Shown here: positions 1 through 7,600 of the stretch, piece after piece
Layout of the letters: every line of letters begins with the position of its first letter
Numbering within the stretch: the stretch's first letter is position 1
Assembly (NCBI GenBank): GCA_030147635.1
Contig: JASBUZ010000055.1
Coordinates: 1 to 32,710 of the forward strand
Reading direction: 5' to 3'
Length of the DNA stretch: 32,710 nucleotides
DNA from: Gammaproteobacteria bacterium
GTDB lineage: Bacteria; Pseudomonadota; Gammaproteobacteria; Legionellales; Legionellaceae
Position numbers and translations under genes: made by a program
The notes under the pieces: model-generated
Seen by the model: the letters and a program-made list of their open reading frames with translations, nothing else
The model's database searches: none
Told to the model about the DNA's origin: nothing

Positions 1-42
1 TAGGTGGTCCAAACGTTTTACGTCAAATTGGGTCGCGTCCAT
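1..42 (-). CDS. transposase N-terminus, partial (IS1634/DUF4277-like)
   Basis: Fourteen codons are visible: ATG at 42-40 and then residues reading MDATQFDVKRLDHL up to the window edge. The RLDHL stretch near the start is what I associate with the N-terminal DUF4277 segment of IS1634-type transposases of the IS4 superfamily. The family call rests on these few residues and is tentative. The identical fragment occurs at the other end of the window. Confidence 0.5.
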   Translation of the reverse strand, partial: MDATQFDVKRLDHL

Positions 43-63
43 TTCTGCCTCAGAAAAAGCAGT

Positions 64-92
64 AATAGATCAAAATCAGGGATCTGTGTCAA
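64..92 (-). promoter_or_regulatory. outward promoter of the left IS
   Basis: On the minus strand a perfect TTGACA (87-92) is followed after 17 bases by TCTATT (64-69), a 4/6 match to the -10 consensus. It lies about 20 bases before the transposase ATG at 42. It fires outward, away from the genes in this window. Confidence 0.45.
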
Positions 93-149
93 TAGATCAC
101 GCGAAAAATTTAATTCAAAAAGTTAATGCGGAATAACGGCTATAAAAGT

Positions 150-192
150 GAGGCAGCCGATCTTCTTAGTGCGTGCCTTTCGAGCCTGCCTC
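150..192 (-). terminator. possible terminator of the left minus-strand operon
   Basis: GAGGCAG at 150-156 pairs with CTGCCTC at 186-192. On the minus strand the hairpin would be followed by a short T-containing stretch, just beyond the stop of the release-factor-like gene at 201. The loop is long (29 bases) and the T tract is poor, so this is only a candidate. Confidence 0.25.
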
Positions 193-200
193 TATTGGAT

Positions 201-596
201 TTAATCTGGCTTTTTTCTGAGTTGTTTGAGCTGTCCCCGCATCAATTTTTCATCTAACATTTTTTGTTTGGAGCGTCTCGAGCGGCGCCTCTTTTGACGT
301 CTTTTTTTCTCAATTGCTTGCTGTAATTTACTTTTTTCATGACTTAAAGAAGCATGCAGCTTTTCACAGAGTCTCTGTCTTGCGAAATAGCGATTCTCTT
401 CTCGAAATCGCGTGTCTTGGCACTTTACTTCTATACCGGATGGAAGGTGTTTTAAATAAACAGTAGAGGCAGTTTTATGTAAGTTTTGTCCGCCTTTGCC
501 ACTACCAAGTATAAATTTCTCAACAAGATCTGACTCTTTAATCTCGAGCTTAAGCATCCATTCGGTTAATTTATTCCATTTGTCTTGGTTAATCAT
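201..596 (-). CDS. stand-alone RF-1 domain (GGQ) release-factor-like protein
   Basis: A 131-residue protein carrying the catalytic loop of class I release factors. GSGKGGQNLHKTAS spans residues 31-44, with the GGQ triplet at 35-37. A very basic C-terminal tail follows (about 95-130, rich in K and R). Proteins of this size with only the GGQ domain, such as ArfB and the C12orf65/mtRF-R group, hydrolyse peptidyl-tRNA on stalled ribosomes. The basic tail could sit in the mRNA channel, as it does in ArfB. No codon-recognition domain is present. The sequence around GGQ is closer to the mtRF-R type than to ArfB, so I give no symbol. Its ATG lies within the 8-base overlap ATGATTAA with the acetyltransferase gene upstream, so the two are probably co-translated. 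A role in ribosome rescue is inferred. Confidence 0.8.
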   Translation of the reverse strand: MINQDKWNKLTEWMLKLEIKESDLVEKFILGSGKGGQNLHKTASTVYLKHLPSGIEVKCQDTRFREENRYFARQRLCEKLHASLSHEKSKLQQAIEKKRRQKRRRSRRSKQKMLDEKLMRGQLKQLRKKPD

Positions 597-1233
597 GTAT
601 TTTTTTCAGTTGCCCAATATCGCTTGCCGTAATATGTTTGAGGTTTTTGGTAATGGTTTCAATTGGCCAATGCCACCACTGAACTTCTAATAAAGCCTCA
701 ACGGTTGCTTTATCAAAGCGTTCTCGAATGAGTTTAGCAGGATTACCTGCAACGATGGTGTAGGGTGCGACGTCTTTGGTGACTACACTTCCCGAACCAA
801 TAATAGCTCCAGGACCAATGGTGATCCCTGGCATAATCAAAGCTTGATGCCCTATCCAAACATCATCACCAATGATTGTATCTCTTTTGGCGGGCCATTC
901 AGGTTGATAAGCGCTTTGCCAAGCTTCACCGAATACGCAGAATGGATAAGTACTAAATCCGCTCATTTGATGGTTAGCGCTAGAGGTTATAATTTGAGAG
1001 CCATGAGCAATTTGGACAAATTTTCCAATGATGACTTGTTCAGGGGCAGAAGGATGTAAATAGGGAAGTAATTTTTGTCGTACATCTATTAAACCGGCAT
1101 CAAAGTCGTTGTAGTAACTGTATTCACCAATGGTAATATTGGCCTGCTCGATACACGCCTTAAGAAACATAGTGTGAGGCCAGACCTCACCATTAGACTG
1201 TGTGATTGGATGTTTTTTGAGTGGGTTAATCAT
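589..1233 (-). CDS. CatB-type (xenobiotic) O-acetyltransferase, hexapeptide-repeat
   Basis: A 214-residue left-handed beta-helix acyltransferase. Hexapeptide repeats are visible at roughly 117-165 (TIIGDDVWIG, ITIGPGAIIGSGSVV), followed by the typical VAGNPAKLIRERF ending. The catalytic histidine of the XAT group corresponds to H88 in SSANHQMSG, and a family-typical WW motif appears at 186-187. Members transfer acetyl from acetyl-CoA to chloramphenicol, streptogramin A or unrelated hydroxyl substrates, so drug resistance cannot be assumed. The length is normal for the family. The gene runs directly into the GGQ protein with an 8-base overlap, and its promoter would be in the 43 bases after 1233 or further upstream. 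Its place next to a ribosome-rescue gene would suit defence against ribosome-targeting compounds, but that is inference. Confidence 0.85.
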   Translation of the reverse strand: MINPLKKHPITQSNGEVWPHTMFLKACIEQANITIGEYSYYNDFDAGLIDVRQKLLPYLHPSAPEQVIIGKFVQIAHGSQIITSSANHQMSGFSTYPFCVFGEAWQSAYQPEWPAKRDTIIGDDVWIGHQALIMPGITIGPGAIIGSGSVVTKDVAPYTIVAGNPAKLIRERFDKATVEALLEVQWWHWPIETITKNLKHITASDIGQLKKIHD

Positions 1234-1275
1234 AGTGAGCTTTTTTTAATTAAATATGCGTCATATTATAGGAAT

Positions 1276-1887
1276 TTAGAAGGCTTTAACAAACTCAACC
1301 AAAAGTGCTTTTTGAGTATATGGGTTATCAATAGAATAGAGTCGTCCATCAAAGTACAGTTTAGTGAGAGGCCTTGAGCCAGTTGCAAGCAGATGAATGT
1401 CACTGGTTTCACTTAACGTATAACCTAGTCCAATAAAGCCTAACAAATTACTGATGTCTGAGCTCATCAAGTCAGCTCTATCAAATTTAAGAACACTAAA
1501 ATTAGCGCCAAACTTGGCGAGAATATAAGGCACGCTCCTGTTTCCCGTAGTTGCTCGAGCTGCCACTAAGAATTCAAGCTCTGGACTTGCCATTGCGATA
1601 GGGGTTGGACCGCTTATCTCATCTTGTATTGCATCAGAAATATCTAATGCACCCGAAAATCCGTTTCGAGCTGCAACCTCAAATCCTACATATACTCTAC
1701 TGGATTCTGTAATATTCCACATGGATACTTCTTTTGCTAAGCTTATTCGAGTAAGGACATTATTCACTTGATCGCTAATTAAGCCGTGAATCTCTTCATA
1801 ACCAGCGCCTACACCAAATATTAATGGGCTTGATATAGCTTTCGACACATAAAAAAATAATATGAAGAATATCTTATATTTATACAT
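1276..1887 (-). CDS. small outer-membrane beta-barrel-like protein, unknown function
   Basis: A 203-residue protein starting at ATG 1887; a TTG one codon earlier is less likely. It begins with a hydrophobic signal peptide (about residues 1-20, ending near KAISS). The mature part has alternating short hydrophobic strands and ends in LLVEFVKAF. A terminal phenylalanine is the usual Bam-recognition signature of outer-membrane barrels. Glycine-rich strand starts such as FGVGAGYEE and LLGFIGLGYTL support a barrel of about eight strands. I do not recognise a named family. It is the first gene of the minus-strand group that continues into the acetyltransferase 42 bases downstream. A GGGA ribosome site precedes the ATG. 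Confidence 0.6.
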   Translation of the reverse strand: MYKYKIFFILFFYVSKAISSPLIFGVGAGYEEIHGLISDQVNNVLTRISLAKEVSMWNITESSRVYVGFEVAARNGFSGALDISDAIQDEISGPTPIAMASPELEFLVAARATTGNRSVPYILAKFGANFSVLKFDRADLMSSDISNLLGFIGLGYTLSETSDIHLLATGSRPLTKLYFDGRLYSIDNPYTQKALLVEFVKAF

Positions 1888-1902
1888 CAACTATTCCCGC
1901 CT

Positions 1903-1933
1903 AAAAGACTGGGCCTTACAGACCCAGTCTTTT
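1903..1933 (-). terminator. rho-independent terminator, possibly bidirectional
   Basis: AAAAGACTGGG (1903-1913) pairs perfectly with CCCAGTCTTTT (1923-1933) around a 9-base loop. The stem ends in A and T runs, so it can work on either strand. It lies 13 bases after the stop of the secreted-protein gene at 1947-2561, which it should terminate, and just upstream of the next minus-strand gene. Confidence 0.8.
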
Positions 1934-1946
1934 ATGTTTGACAGAT

Positions 1947-2561
1947 TTACGAATCAAAGCTGACTGGCACGAGAACAGTAACTTCCTCATAGTTTGTGTC
2001 TACTGGCGTTATCGTACATAGATATTGCCCTGTCATAGTGACACTCCAAAGGGTGTCAGGAGAAAACGCAGTCACTGCTGTAGTGGCCGTATCTGCAGAG
2101 CTTGACACGCTTGTCGCAGCTGCAGCTGTAATACTTAATGCCGGTGGTGTTGCTGCTGCGGATGGTGTTGGTGTGAGTTCTGTATTGCTTGAGGCGGTGA
2201 TATTACGACCACTATAACCATAATACTTTAAGTAAGCAGGGGACGCGCCTGAGCAAGTGACATCCACAGTATCACTGGTTCCATTGTATATCTCTAAGGT
2301 TAAGGTCGCGCTGCCTGTATAGTCTGAGCGTCCATTTCTTTTTTCTGGTATGAAGTTACTAACCCCTGTAATTTTTGATGTGACTACGAGGCTTGCAGGA
2401 AGAGCATTATTGGGCTGAGGTGCTGCTGCTAACCTTTTCGTGACTATTTTTTCAACTTCGCACGCGGTAGCCGCAACTTTACAGTTTGCTGCCGCCTGTG
2501 TTCCTAATGGAAGAAGGCAAAGAGTAAGTGCAAGATACTTGGATTTATTATTATTTTGCAT
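1947..2561 (-). CDS. secreted hypothetical protein
   Basis: A 204-residue protein with a classical signal peptide (residues 1-25; cleavage expected after GTQAAA). The mature protein contains several cysteines, at about 27, 34, 103 and near 182, which could form disulfides in the periplasm. The middle (about 128-170) is low-complexity, dominated by Ala, Ser, Thr and Pro, like a flexible linker. The segments on either side have the alternating pattern of beta strands (SATLTLEIYNGTSD, TVLVPVSFDS). I recognise no family. An AGGGA ribosome site sits just upstream of ATG 2561, and a strong terminator follows the gene, so it is probably a single-gene unit. The role is unknown: extracellular, periplasmic or surface-attached are all possible. 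Confidence 0.55.
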   Translation of the reverse strand: MQNNNKSKYLALTLCLLPLGTQAAANCKVAATACEVEKIVTKRLAAAPQPNNALPASLVVTSKITGVSNFIPEKRNGRSDYTGSATLTLEIYNGTSDTVDVTCSGASPAYLKYYGYSGRNITASSNTELTPTPSAAATPPALSITAAAATSVSSSADTATTAVTAFSPDTLWSVTMTGQYLCTITPVDTNYEEVTVLVPVSFDS

Positions 2562-2757
2562 GTTTATTGTCCCTAATTTTGAAAATAAAGCCTGTTGTTA
2601 GTGAGTCGAGTTGCTTGCAACAGCTAAGCAGAAAAAATTATGCACTAATTGATTTATAAGATCAATCGATTGACTTTTTTTTGGCCAATGGATTTCGCGT
2701 AAATATAAAGTAGTGTAACCTGTGCTTTAATAATGTTTACTTCACTAAAATCCTTGT

Positions 2758-3429
2758 ATGTATAAAGAAGAAGAGTACAGAAAGTGTGCCAAAGACAGCC
2801 AAAATCTAGACGCCAGAATGTTTGCACCAGGCGGACACGTTTTACCTGTCAACGAAAGTGAAAAAAACGCCATCCTTGAAGAAGCACGGCGGATTTCTAC
2901 AGAGTTCAGTCGTTTGAGTTCCGAGTTTTTAGACTCGCCGAAGTACTCAAAAAAGAAACTTGCAGATATCTATTTTGATTGGGGGATACATTGTAAGCAG
3001 CAAGCTTGGTTTATGTATGCTTTTGCAAAGAGTGCCTCAACTGCCTTACAGCGTACAATAGATCTCAATCAAGCTGCGATAGCCAAAATGGAGCAAGCAG
3101 TTCAGCTATATCCGGATGAAGCATCGAAAAGAGAGTCAAATAATGTACTTACAAAGTACAAGCAACAGGCAGCAGTTTTACAGGCTGAGGCGCTGGAGGT
3201 GCCCAGGCCAAAGCGTACTCATCTTGATTTGAAGGTAAAGACAGAACAAGAGGAAAAGCCCGGGGCAGATGATGGCCCCTATAGCAGCCCGTATGCAAAT
3301 TGGAAGTTTAAAAGACGGAAAGTAGGAACGCTCCATTTTTTTGTAGATGAAAACAAAGAGCCACCAAGTACCACAAGCTCTTCTAGCTCCTCGCTTGGTT
3401 TGACTCTGTCGCCTAACAGGAAAGATTGA
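2758..3429 (+). CDS. hypothetical protein with NLS-like basic patch
   Basis: A 223-residue soluble protein without signal peptide or membrane segments. Residues 35-145 are predicted largely helical and resemble a coiled or tetratricopeptide-like bundle (EEARRISTEFSRLSSEF, NQAAIAKMEQAVQLYPDEA). The C-terminal third is charged and disordered. It contains KFKRRKV at 183-189, a good match to a monopartite eukaryotic nuclear localisation signal, and a run of serines at 207-212. No family is recognised. Its last 17 bases overlap the 3' end of the convergent SET/ankyrin gene. The composition and context would fit a secreted effector acting in a host nucleus, but this is inference. No clear ribosome site precedes ATG 2758. 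Confidence 0.55.
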   Translation: MYKEEEYRKCAKDSQNLDARMFAPGGHVLPVNESEKNAILEEARRISTEFSRLSSEFLDSPKYSKKKLADIYFDWGIHCKQQAWFMYAFAKSASTALQRTIDLNQAAIAKMEQAVQLYPDEASKRESNNVLTKYKQQAAVLQAEALEVPRPKRTHLDLKVKTEQEEKPGADDGPYSSPYANWKFKRRKVGTLHFFVDENKEPPSTTSSSSSSLGLTLSPNRKD

Positions 3430-4927
3430 GGTGTGTTGAGTGACTTGTTGGATTAAAGTGCTCGAGTAATTGCTCGTATAAAGTGGGTTTTTTGTCTTCA
3501 CACAGTTTCATGACAGTATTTTCAAGCCTTTCAAACTGCCGAGAGGGCAGGGTGCGGCGTAATTTTTTGAGCGCTTTAACAAGAGAGTCCGACTCATTTA
3601 CATATGTGCTTAAGAATTTAGGGGGGATGGCAGGCGCAAGTGCTTCGATTGTTTCTGCTGAGCCGGTAGAAATTGCATATAAAAAAAAGTCTTGTTCGTC
3701 TTCATTAACAAGAGAAGTTAGGTCCCGCTCGAGGGTTAACAAGTAGTTTGCGAGCTCAAATTGTTTCGTTTGAATTGCTAAATGGAGTACCGACTGCTCC
3801 TCTTCATCTTGCAACAGAAGGCTTGCGCCATGAGCTTTTAAGTGCGCTATTAGTGCCATTTTTTCAGCAGTACTTCTGTAATGAGGGGATAAGACAATGG
3901 CGTGAATCGGTGTGAGCCCCGTTTTTCTCGTATACTGATTAAGGTTTGCCCCTGCTGATGTGAGTGTATGGCAGGTCTGAATACGGCCCATCCAGCAGGC
4001 CAAATGCAGTAGGGTAGGGTTCTCTTGCTGCTTTTGTGGTAACACTTGCCCTCTTTGTCCATGTGCGAGGAGTGGGAGATTTACTGTATCTTCGCTTAAA
4101 TGTCTTATGGAAGGTTTAGAAAATTCAGGTGAATTTTCAATACCTAAAATCTCGAGTAACCGAGGCTCAAGTTTTATTTTTTTGGTTTCATAGGTGTAAT
4201 TTTTCAATTTTGCGCTTGATTCTTCGTCAGTATCGGTTGGATTCAAAAAAACTTTGGACTCAAAGCTATACTCTTCTCCATAAAAAGGTAAGAGTTGATG
4301 GCCTGGTGGAATGATGACGCCAGGGGGCACTGCATAAAAAACGCGATTCCCTGAGCGCTGCATCACAATATTTGCGACTTGCTCGCAAGGTGCACAGTTC
4401 GCCTTTCTGGGCCAAAATTCTTCCTTTTCTTCAGGCACTAAGGCTTTGGTCGCGCTGAGTTGAAAACTGTTATAGAACTCATGATTGGATAATTTTTTCT
4501 CTTTTTTAGAGCCTTCTTTGGGAACATCTGTTACACAGCCGAAGTATTCTCCGAGTCGAATTGGACCTCTAATTTCTTTTTTTGCAAATGCTCCCCAGTA
4601 AGCAGTTTGCCCTGGTTCTTGAAGTGCTGCCACCGGCTTAATTTCGATGTACTCTGCTTCTATATCTGCAAAATTACCTTGGGACGAGTTACTTTGGTAA
4701 TGATACGCTCTGTTTTGCTTGGCGAGTGATTTCATAAACTTGGCACCCAGCGGAAAGAAAGCGTGCCTATTAGGAAGCACTGTAGTCTGTTGACTTTTAT
4801 TTGCACTGTATACATGAGATGAGTTAAAAATCACGCTGTTTTTTTGTGGGTTTTTCCTGAGCGCTCTTTTTTCAGGGGGCTTTTTGTGAGTGGGTTGCTT
4901 CATGATAAAAAGTTTAAAAATAATCAT
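3413..4927 (-). CDS. SET-domain protein with ankyrin repeats (putative host-directed lysine methyltransferase)
   Basis: 504 residues; the ATG eight codons downstream (4903) is an equally good start. Residues 1-35 are strongly basic (KKPPEKRALRKNPQK), like a bipartite nuclear localisation signal. A SET domain spans about 85-222. It has a GAFAKKEI-type first motif (112-119), an NCAPCEQVANI segment (177-187) where the NHSCxPN motif belongs, and the terminal YGEEY (216-220). Ankyrin-type repeats follow from about 302 to 435 (TLLHLACWMGR, GLTPIHAIV, SVLHLAIQTKQ). The same SET-plus-ankyrin architecture occurs in Legionella RomA/LegAS4, a secreted effector that methylates host histone H3. Nothing like it is needed for bacterial housekeeping, so I infer a secreted effector. 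The NHS motif is divergent, so activity should not be taken for granted. Confidence 0.8.
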   Translation of the reverse strand: MIIFKLFIMKQPTHKKPPEKRALRKNPQKNSVIFNSSHVYSANKSQQTTVLPNRHAFFPLGAKFMKSLAKQNRAYHYQSNSSQGNFADIEAEYIEIKPVAALQEPGQTAYWGAFAKKEIRGPIRLGEYFGCVTDVPKEGSKKEKKLSNHEFYNSFQLSATKALVPEEKEEFWPRKANCAPCEQVANIVMQRSGNRVFYAVPPGVIIPPGHQLLPFYGEEYSFESKVFLNPTDTDEESSAKLKNYTYETKKIKLEPRLLEILGIENSPEFSKPSIRHLSEDTVNLPLLAHGQRGQVLPQKQQENPTLLHLACWMGRIQTCHTLTSAGANLNQYTRKTGLTPIHAIVLSPHYRSTAEKMALIAHLKAHGASLLLQDEEEQSVLHLAIQTKQFELANYLLTLERDLTSLVNEDEQDFFLYAISTGSAETIEALAPAIPPKFLSTYVNESDSLVKALKKLRRTLPSRQFERLENTVMKLCEDKKPTLYEQLLEHFNPTSHSTHLNLSC

Positions 4928-4986
4928 ATTGTAACATATTTTATCTTTTAAGCGAGCCCACTCTCTGCAGAATTCCTTAATTGTTC

Positions 4987-4992
4987 TATAAT
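4987..4992 (+). promoter_or_regulatory. candidate -10 box upstream of the tandem-repeat gene
   Basis: A perfect TATAAT lies 50 bases before the ATG at 5042, in the 114-base space between two divergent genes. No good -35 element sits 16-18 bases upstream, so confidence is low. Confidence 0.25.
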
Positions 4993-5041
4993 TAAACAGA
5001 GTGAGTTTTTTGCGTTATTATAGTGCGTGGAGGGTAATCTG

Positions 5042-6715
5042 ATGCCAGTTACCGTAGGGCTCATCTATCAGGGTGACGATAAAGAAAAAACTAATTATCA
5101 GGCCTTATTGAATGCATTTGAAAAGCGAAAGGGGTTTTTGGGCTACCTGTTTGGGCTTGAAAATCCGAATGTTAAACTGAAAGAGATGCCCGACGGTCGG
5201 GTCATGATAGCGCTTACTTTTGAAAGTGAAGAAGAGAGAGACGCTTTTTTCCAAGCCGAGCGTCATCACTTACCCCGCGGTGTGAGTCTTTCTCCTGATA
5301 TTCAATTGGTTTATCAGAACAACGAGCATGAAAAATTAAAATATCGGGCCTTGATGCAAGCGCTCAACCGCAAGGTGGACGTCTTTAATTACTGGCTCGG
5401 AAGTCCTCGTGCAACGGTGAAGGAAGAAACTGACGATAAGGTGACGATAGCACTGCATTTTGAAAATGAAGAGGAAAGAAAATCGTTTTTACAAGCAGAG
5501 CGGGCACACTTGCCTCAAGGCGTAAACTTACCTCCGAACCTACAGTTGATTTATCGAGATACACCAGAAGAAAAAGTGAAATATCAGGCACTCATTGAGG
5601 CACTCAATTGGAAGAGGGGACGATACAATTACTGGTTTGGTAGTCCACGTGCCACGATAGCTGAGCAGAGTCACAATAAAGTAAGAGTAGCGCTTAGTTT
5701 TGAGAGTGAAGAGGAAAGAAAAACATTCTTACATGCTGAACGTACTAGGCTACCAGAGGGAGTGAGTTTATCTCCTGATATCAGGCTGATTTACCAAGAT
5801 ACACCAGAAGAAACAGCAAAATATCAGGCATTGATGAAAGCGCTTAACAGGAAAATCGGTATGTTGGATTATTTACTGGGGCGCTCGCGTGCAACAGCGA
5901 GTAAACTACATGATGGGCGGGTCGCGGTAGCACTCAAATTTGAGAGTGAAGAGGAAAGAAAGCTATTTTTACAAGCAGAGAGTTTAAATTTACCGCAAGG
6001 AGTTAATTTGCCGCCTAACGTGAAATTGGTTTACCGAAATACCCCCCAAGAGCAAGAGAAGTATCGGGCCGTGATGGACACCTTAAATCAAAAAACTGAT
6101 ACCTATAATTATTGGTTCGGCCGCCCGCGTGCGACGATAGAGAAAATGAGTAATGACAAAGTGGTGGTTACTCTTAATTTTAACAGTGCAGAGGAGCGAA
6201 ATTTATTTTTGAACTCAGAAAAAAGCAAACTTCCTGGGCGGATCCTCTTAACTCAAAAGGCTATCAGACAGATGGACCTACTTCCTGAGGGAGAGTTTCA
6301 AAAAGATATTGCAGCGATGACTCTTGTCCCCACACCAAGTTTGCAAGACGATATTAAAGCACTCACTCTTGCTCCTGCGGGAGAGTTTCAAGAAGCTGTG
6401 GAAGGGAGGGGGCTATCTCCTGAGCAGCAGGTTCAGAAGCAACAAAAAGTAGAGCCAGATGAGGCTGAGCAGCCTAAATCCGGCGTTGTTGTAACTAAGA
6501 GAGACGACAGCACACCTAAAGCAGCAGACACTCCCAAACCTGCTTCTGCAGAGAAGCCTGAAACCAAGCCAGCGACAAGCACCAATGAATGGAAGTCTCG
6601 TTTTTTTAGATACAAAGATTTGCCTACCGAGGTGCAAGAAGACATCGAAGCGATGCGCAAAAAACTTGAGGCTGCTGGTAAACGCGGCGGCGGGGGCTCT
6701 TCTATTCGTCCATAA
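5042..6715 (+). CDS. protein of five 80-residue tandem repeats with disordered tail
   Basis: 557 residues from ATG 5042. This start has GGAGGG at 5029-5034 at the right distance; the in-frame GTG at 5027 overlaps that ribosome site and is rejected. Residues 7-405 consist of five consecutive copies of an approximately 80-residue unit. Each contains a LIYQ/LVYR start, a KYQALMQALN helix, a YNYWFGSPRAT turn, a VALxFESEEERK strand-helix segment, then FLQAERxxLPxGV and a Pro-rich end. The tail (about 410-557) is low in hydrophobic residues and rich in Pro, Lys, Glu and Ala, with short internal repeats (LLPEGEFQKDI, LAPAGEFQEAV) and a glycine run near the end. There is no signal peptide or membrane segment. 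I do not recognise the family. The regular unit suggests a binding scaffold. Confidence 0.65.
   Translation: MPVTVGLIYQGDDKEKTNYQALLNAFEKRKGFLGYLFGLENPNVKLKEMPDGRVMIALTFESEEERDAFFQAERHHLPRGVSLSPDIQLVYQNNEHEKLKYRALMQALNRKVDVFNYWLGSPRATVKEETDDKVTIALHFENEEERKSFLQAERAHLPQGVNLPPNLQLIYRDTPEEKVKYQALIEALNWKRGRYNYWFGSPRATIAEQSHNKVRVALSFESEEERKTFLHAERTRLPEGVSLSPDIRLIYQDTPEETAKYQALMKALNRKIGMLDYLLGRSRATASKLHDGRVAVALKFESEEERKLFLQAESLNLPQGVNLPPNVKLVYRNTPQEQEKYRAVMDTLNQKTDTYNYWFGRPRATIEKMSNDKVVVTLNFNSAEERNLFLNSEKSKLPGRILLTQKAIRQMDLLPEGEFQKDIAAMTLVPTPSLQDDIKALTLAPAGEFQEAVEGRGLSPEQQVQKQQKVEPDEAEQPKSGVVVTKRDDSTPKAADTPKPASAEKPETKPATSTNEWKSRFFRYKDLPTEVQEDIEAMRKKLEAAGKRGGGGSSIRP
5060..6265 (+). repeat. five in-frame tandem coding repeats
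   Basis: Equivalent codons of the L-(I/V)-Y motif occur at 5060, 5306, 5546, 5786 and 6026. Spacing is therefore 246, 240, 240 and 240 bases. The DNA is diverged between units while the protein pattern stays conserved, so the duplications are old and under selection. Confidence 0.85.
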
Positions 6716-6750
6716 TCTTATTGAAAATATTTTAATTACACCCTAGGGCC

Positions 6751-6862
6751 TTATATGGACTTGTAAGTTTGACTTGATAAAAGCATAGCCACAGCTGCTT
6801 TATTAAATCCACCTTGCTCCTTAATGCGATTTACCCAGAACAGTATACTCGTAAGAAGCATA
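6751..6862 (-). pseudogene. possible remnant of an IS110-type transposase C-terminus
   Basis: The 246-base space between 6716 and 6961 has no intact gene. On its minus strand a short open stretch, ending in TAA at 6751-6753, reads WVNRIKEQGGFNKAAVAM. The GFNKAAVA portion recalls the late part of IS110/IS1111-type transposases. Only about 35 codons survive and the downstream part does not match, so this is a weak call. Confidence 0.25.
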
Positions 6863-6961
6863 CTAAATTTAAAGCATTTGTGTCGGTTATTTAATCAGGT
6901 TGTGGTGTTAAATAGGCTGTGGTGGTAGTATTTGATGCACTATTACTGAAAAATTACCTTC

Positions 6962-7600
6962 ATGTTTGCCACAGATTTACTGAGTCAAGATTTTAAAACG
7001 ATAGTTTCTTATCTTATTGAACACTTAAAAACACTTCGAGCGTCAGGTGCCATCATCCAGGCACAACCAGTTGGTATGATGCGACTTGCCTTGGGCCAGC
7101 AAGAAAATGCTGCAGACGGTTTGTTTATGCATGTGTGGCGGCCTGGTTTGCCCATGCAAGCAACAGGCGGGCCCTTCGCTCATACTCATGTATTTGATCT
7201 TACCAGCAGAGTCCTAAAAGGATATATCAGAAATGTTTTGTATCAGCCCCAGGCCAATCCTCTCGGAACACATAAGCTTATCACTGCCATTTGTGAGCAA
7301 GACAACTGTTCGTTAGAACAGAGCAGGATTATAGATACGGTGGATATGGTTGTGACGCACACCGAGGATGTTTATCCCGGAGAGAGTTATGATGTGCCGA
7401 AGCATGTTTTTCATGAGTCATTGATACAACCAGATGGTGTGGTTGTCACAATTATGCAAAAGAAAAATGTTGAGTATGTTTCTCCCGTTGCGGCGATACC
7501 TATTGAATTACCAATTAATCCAAAATCATTTGACCGTAACCAGCTGAGTCAAACAGAAGCATGGCAAGAAGTCATGGAGATTGTAGAGGGCATTGTATGA
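6962..7600 (+). CDS. cupin-like metal-binding protein
   Basis: 212 residues without signal peptide or membrane segments. It has two blocks that match the cupin motifs. GGPFAHTHVFDLTSRVLKG (69-87) holds the HxH pair H74/H76, and GESYDVPKHVFH (140-151) holds the second-motif proline and H151, with H148 where glycine is usual. The usual metal-binding glutamate of motif 1 is not obvious. Cupins of this size include dioxygenases, isomerases and cyclases, and the substrate cannot be read from sequence. It is first in a three-gene unit and overlaps the PP-loop gene by ATGA, so the two are likely translated together and act in the same step. No convincing ribosome site precedes ATG 6962. The family call is moderate; its role as a tailoring enzyme of the cluster is inference. 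Confidence 0.55.
   Translation: MFATDLLSQDFKTIVSYLIEHLKTLRASGAIIQAQPVGMMRLALGQQENAADGLFMHVWRPGLPMQATGGPFAHTHVFDLTSRVLKGYIRNVLYQPQANPLGTHKLITAICEQDNCSLEQSRIIDTVDMVVTHTEDVYPGESYDVPKHVFHESLIQPDGVVVTIMQKKNVEYVSPVAAIPIELPINPKSFDRNQLSQTEAWQEVMEIVEGIV

Larger units (their letters stand above)
1..139 (-). mobile_element. IS end, left copy (outward-facing)
   Basis: These 139 bases are the exact reverse complement of 32572-32710. Read on the minus strand, the segment holds a sigma70-like promoter and then the first 14 codons of an open frame that runs off the window. It is therefore the upstream end of an insertion sequence pointing out of the window, not a free-standing terminal repeat. Identity with the right copy stops abruptly after base 139, which marks the inner tip of the element. 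The far end and any target duplication lie outside the window. Confidence 0.75.

Noticed and set aside
1-139. Long terminal inverted repeats of a single 32-kb transposon
   Set aside because: Each repeat contains a promoter and the beginning of a transposase gene leaving the window, so each is part of a separate IS copy.
2562-2757. Promoter pair or riboswitch in the divergent spacer, including a TTGACT at 2670-2675
   Set aside because: No -10 element at proper spacing and no conserved RNA structure could be recognised.
5027-5041. GTG start for the tandem-repeat protein
   Set aside because: The GGAGGG ribosome site lies inside these codons and points to ATG 5042.
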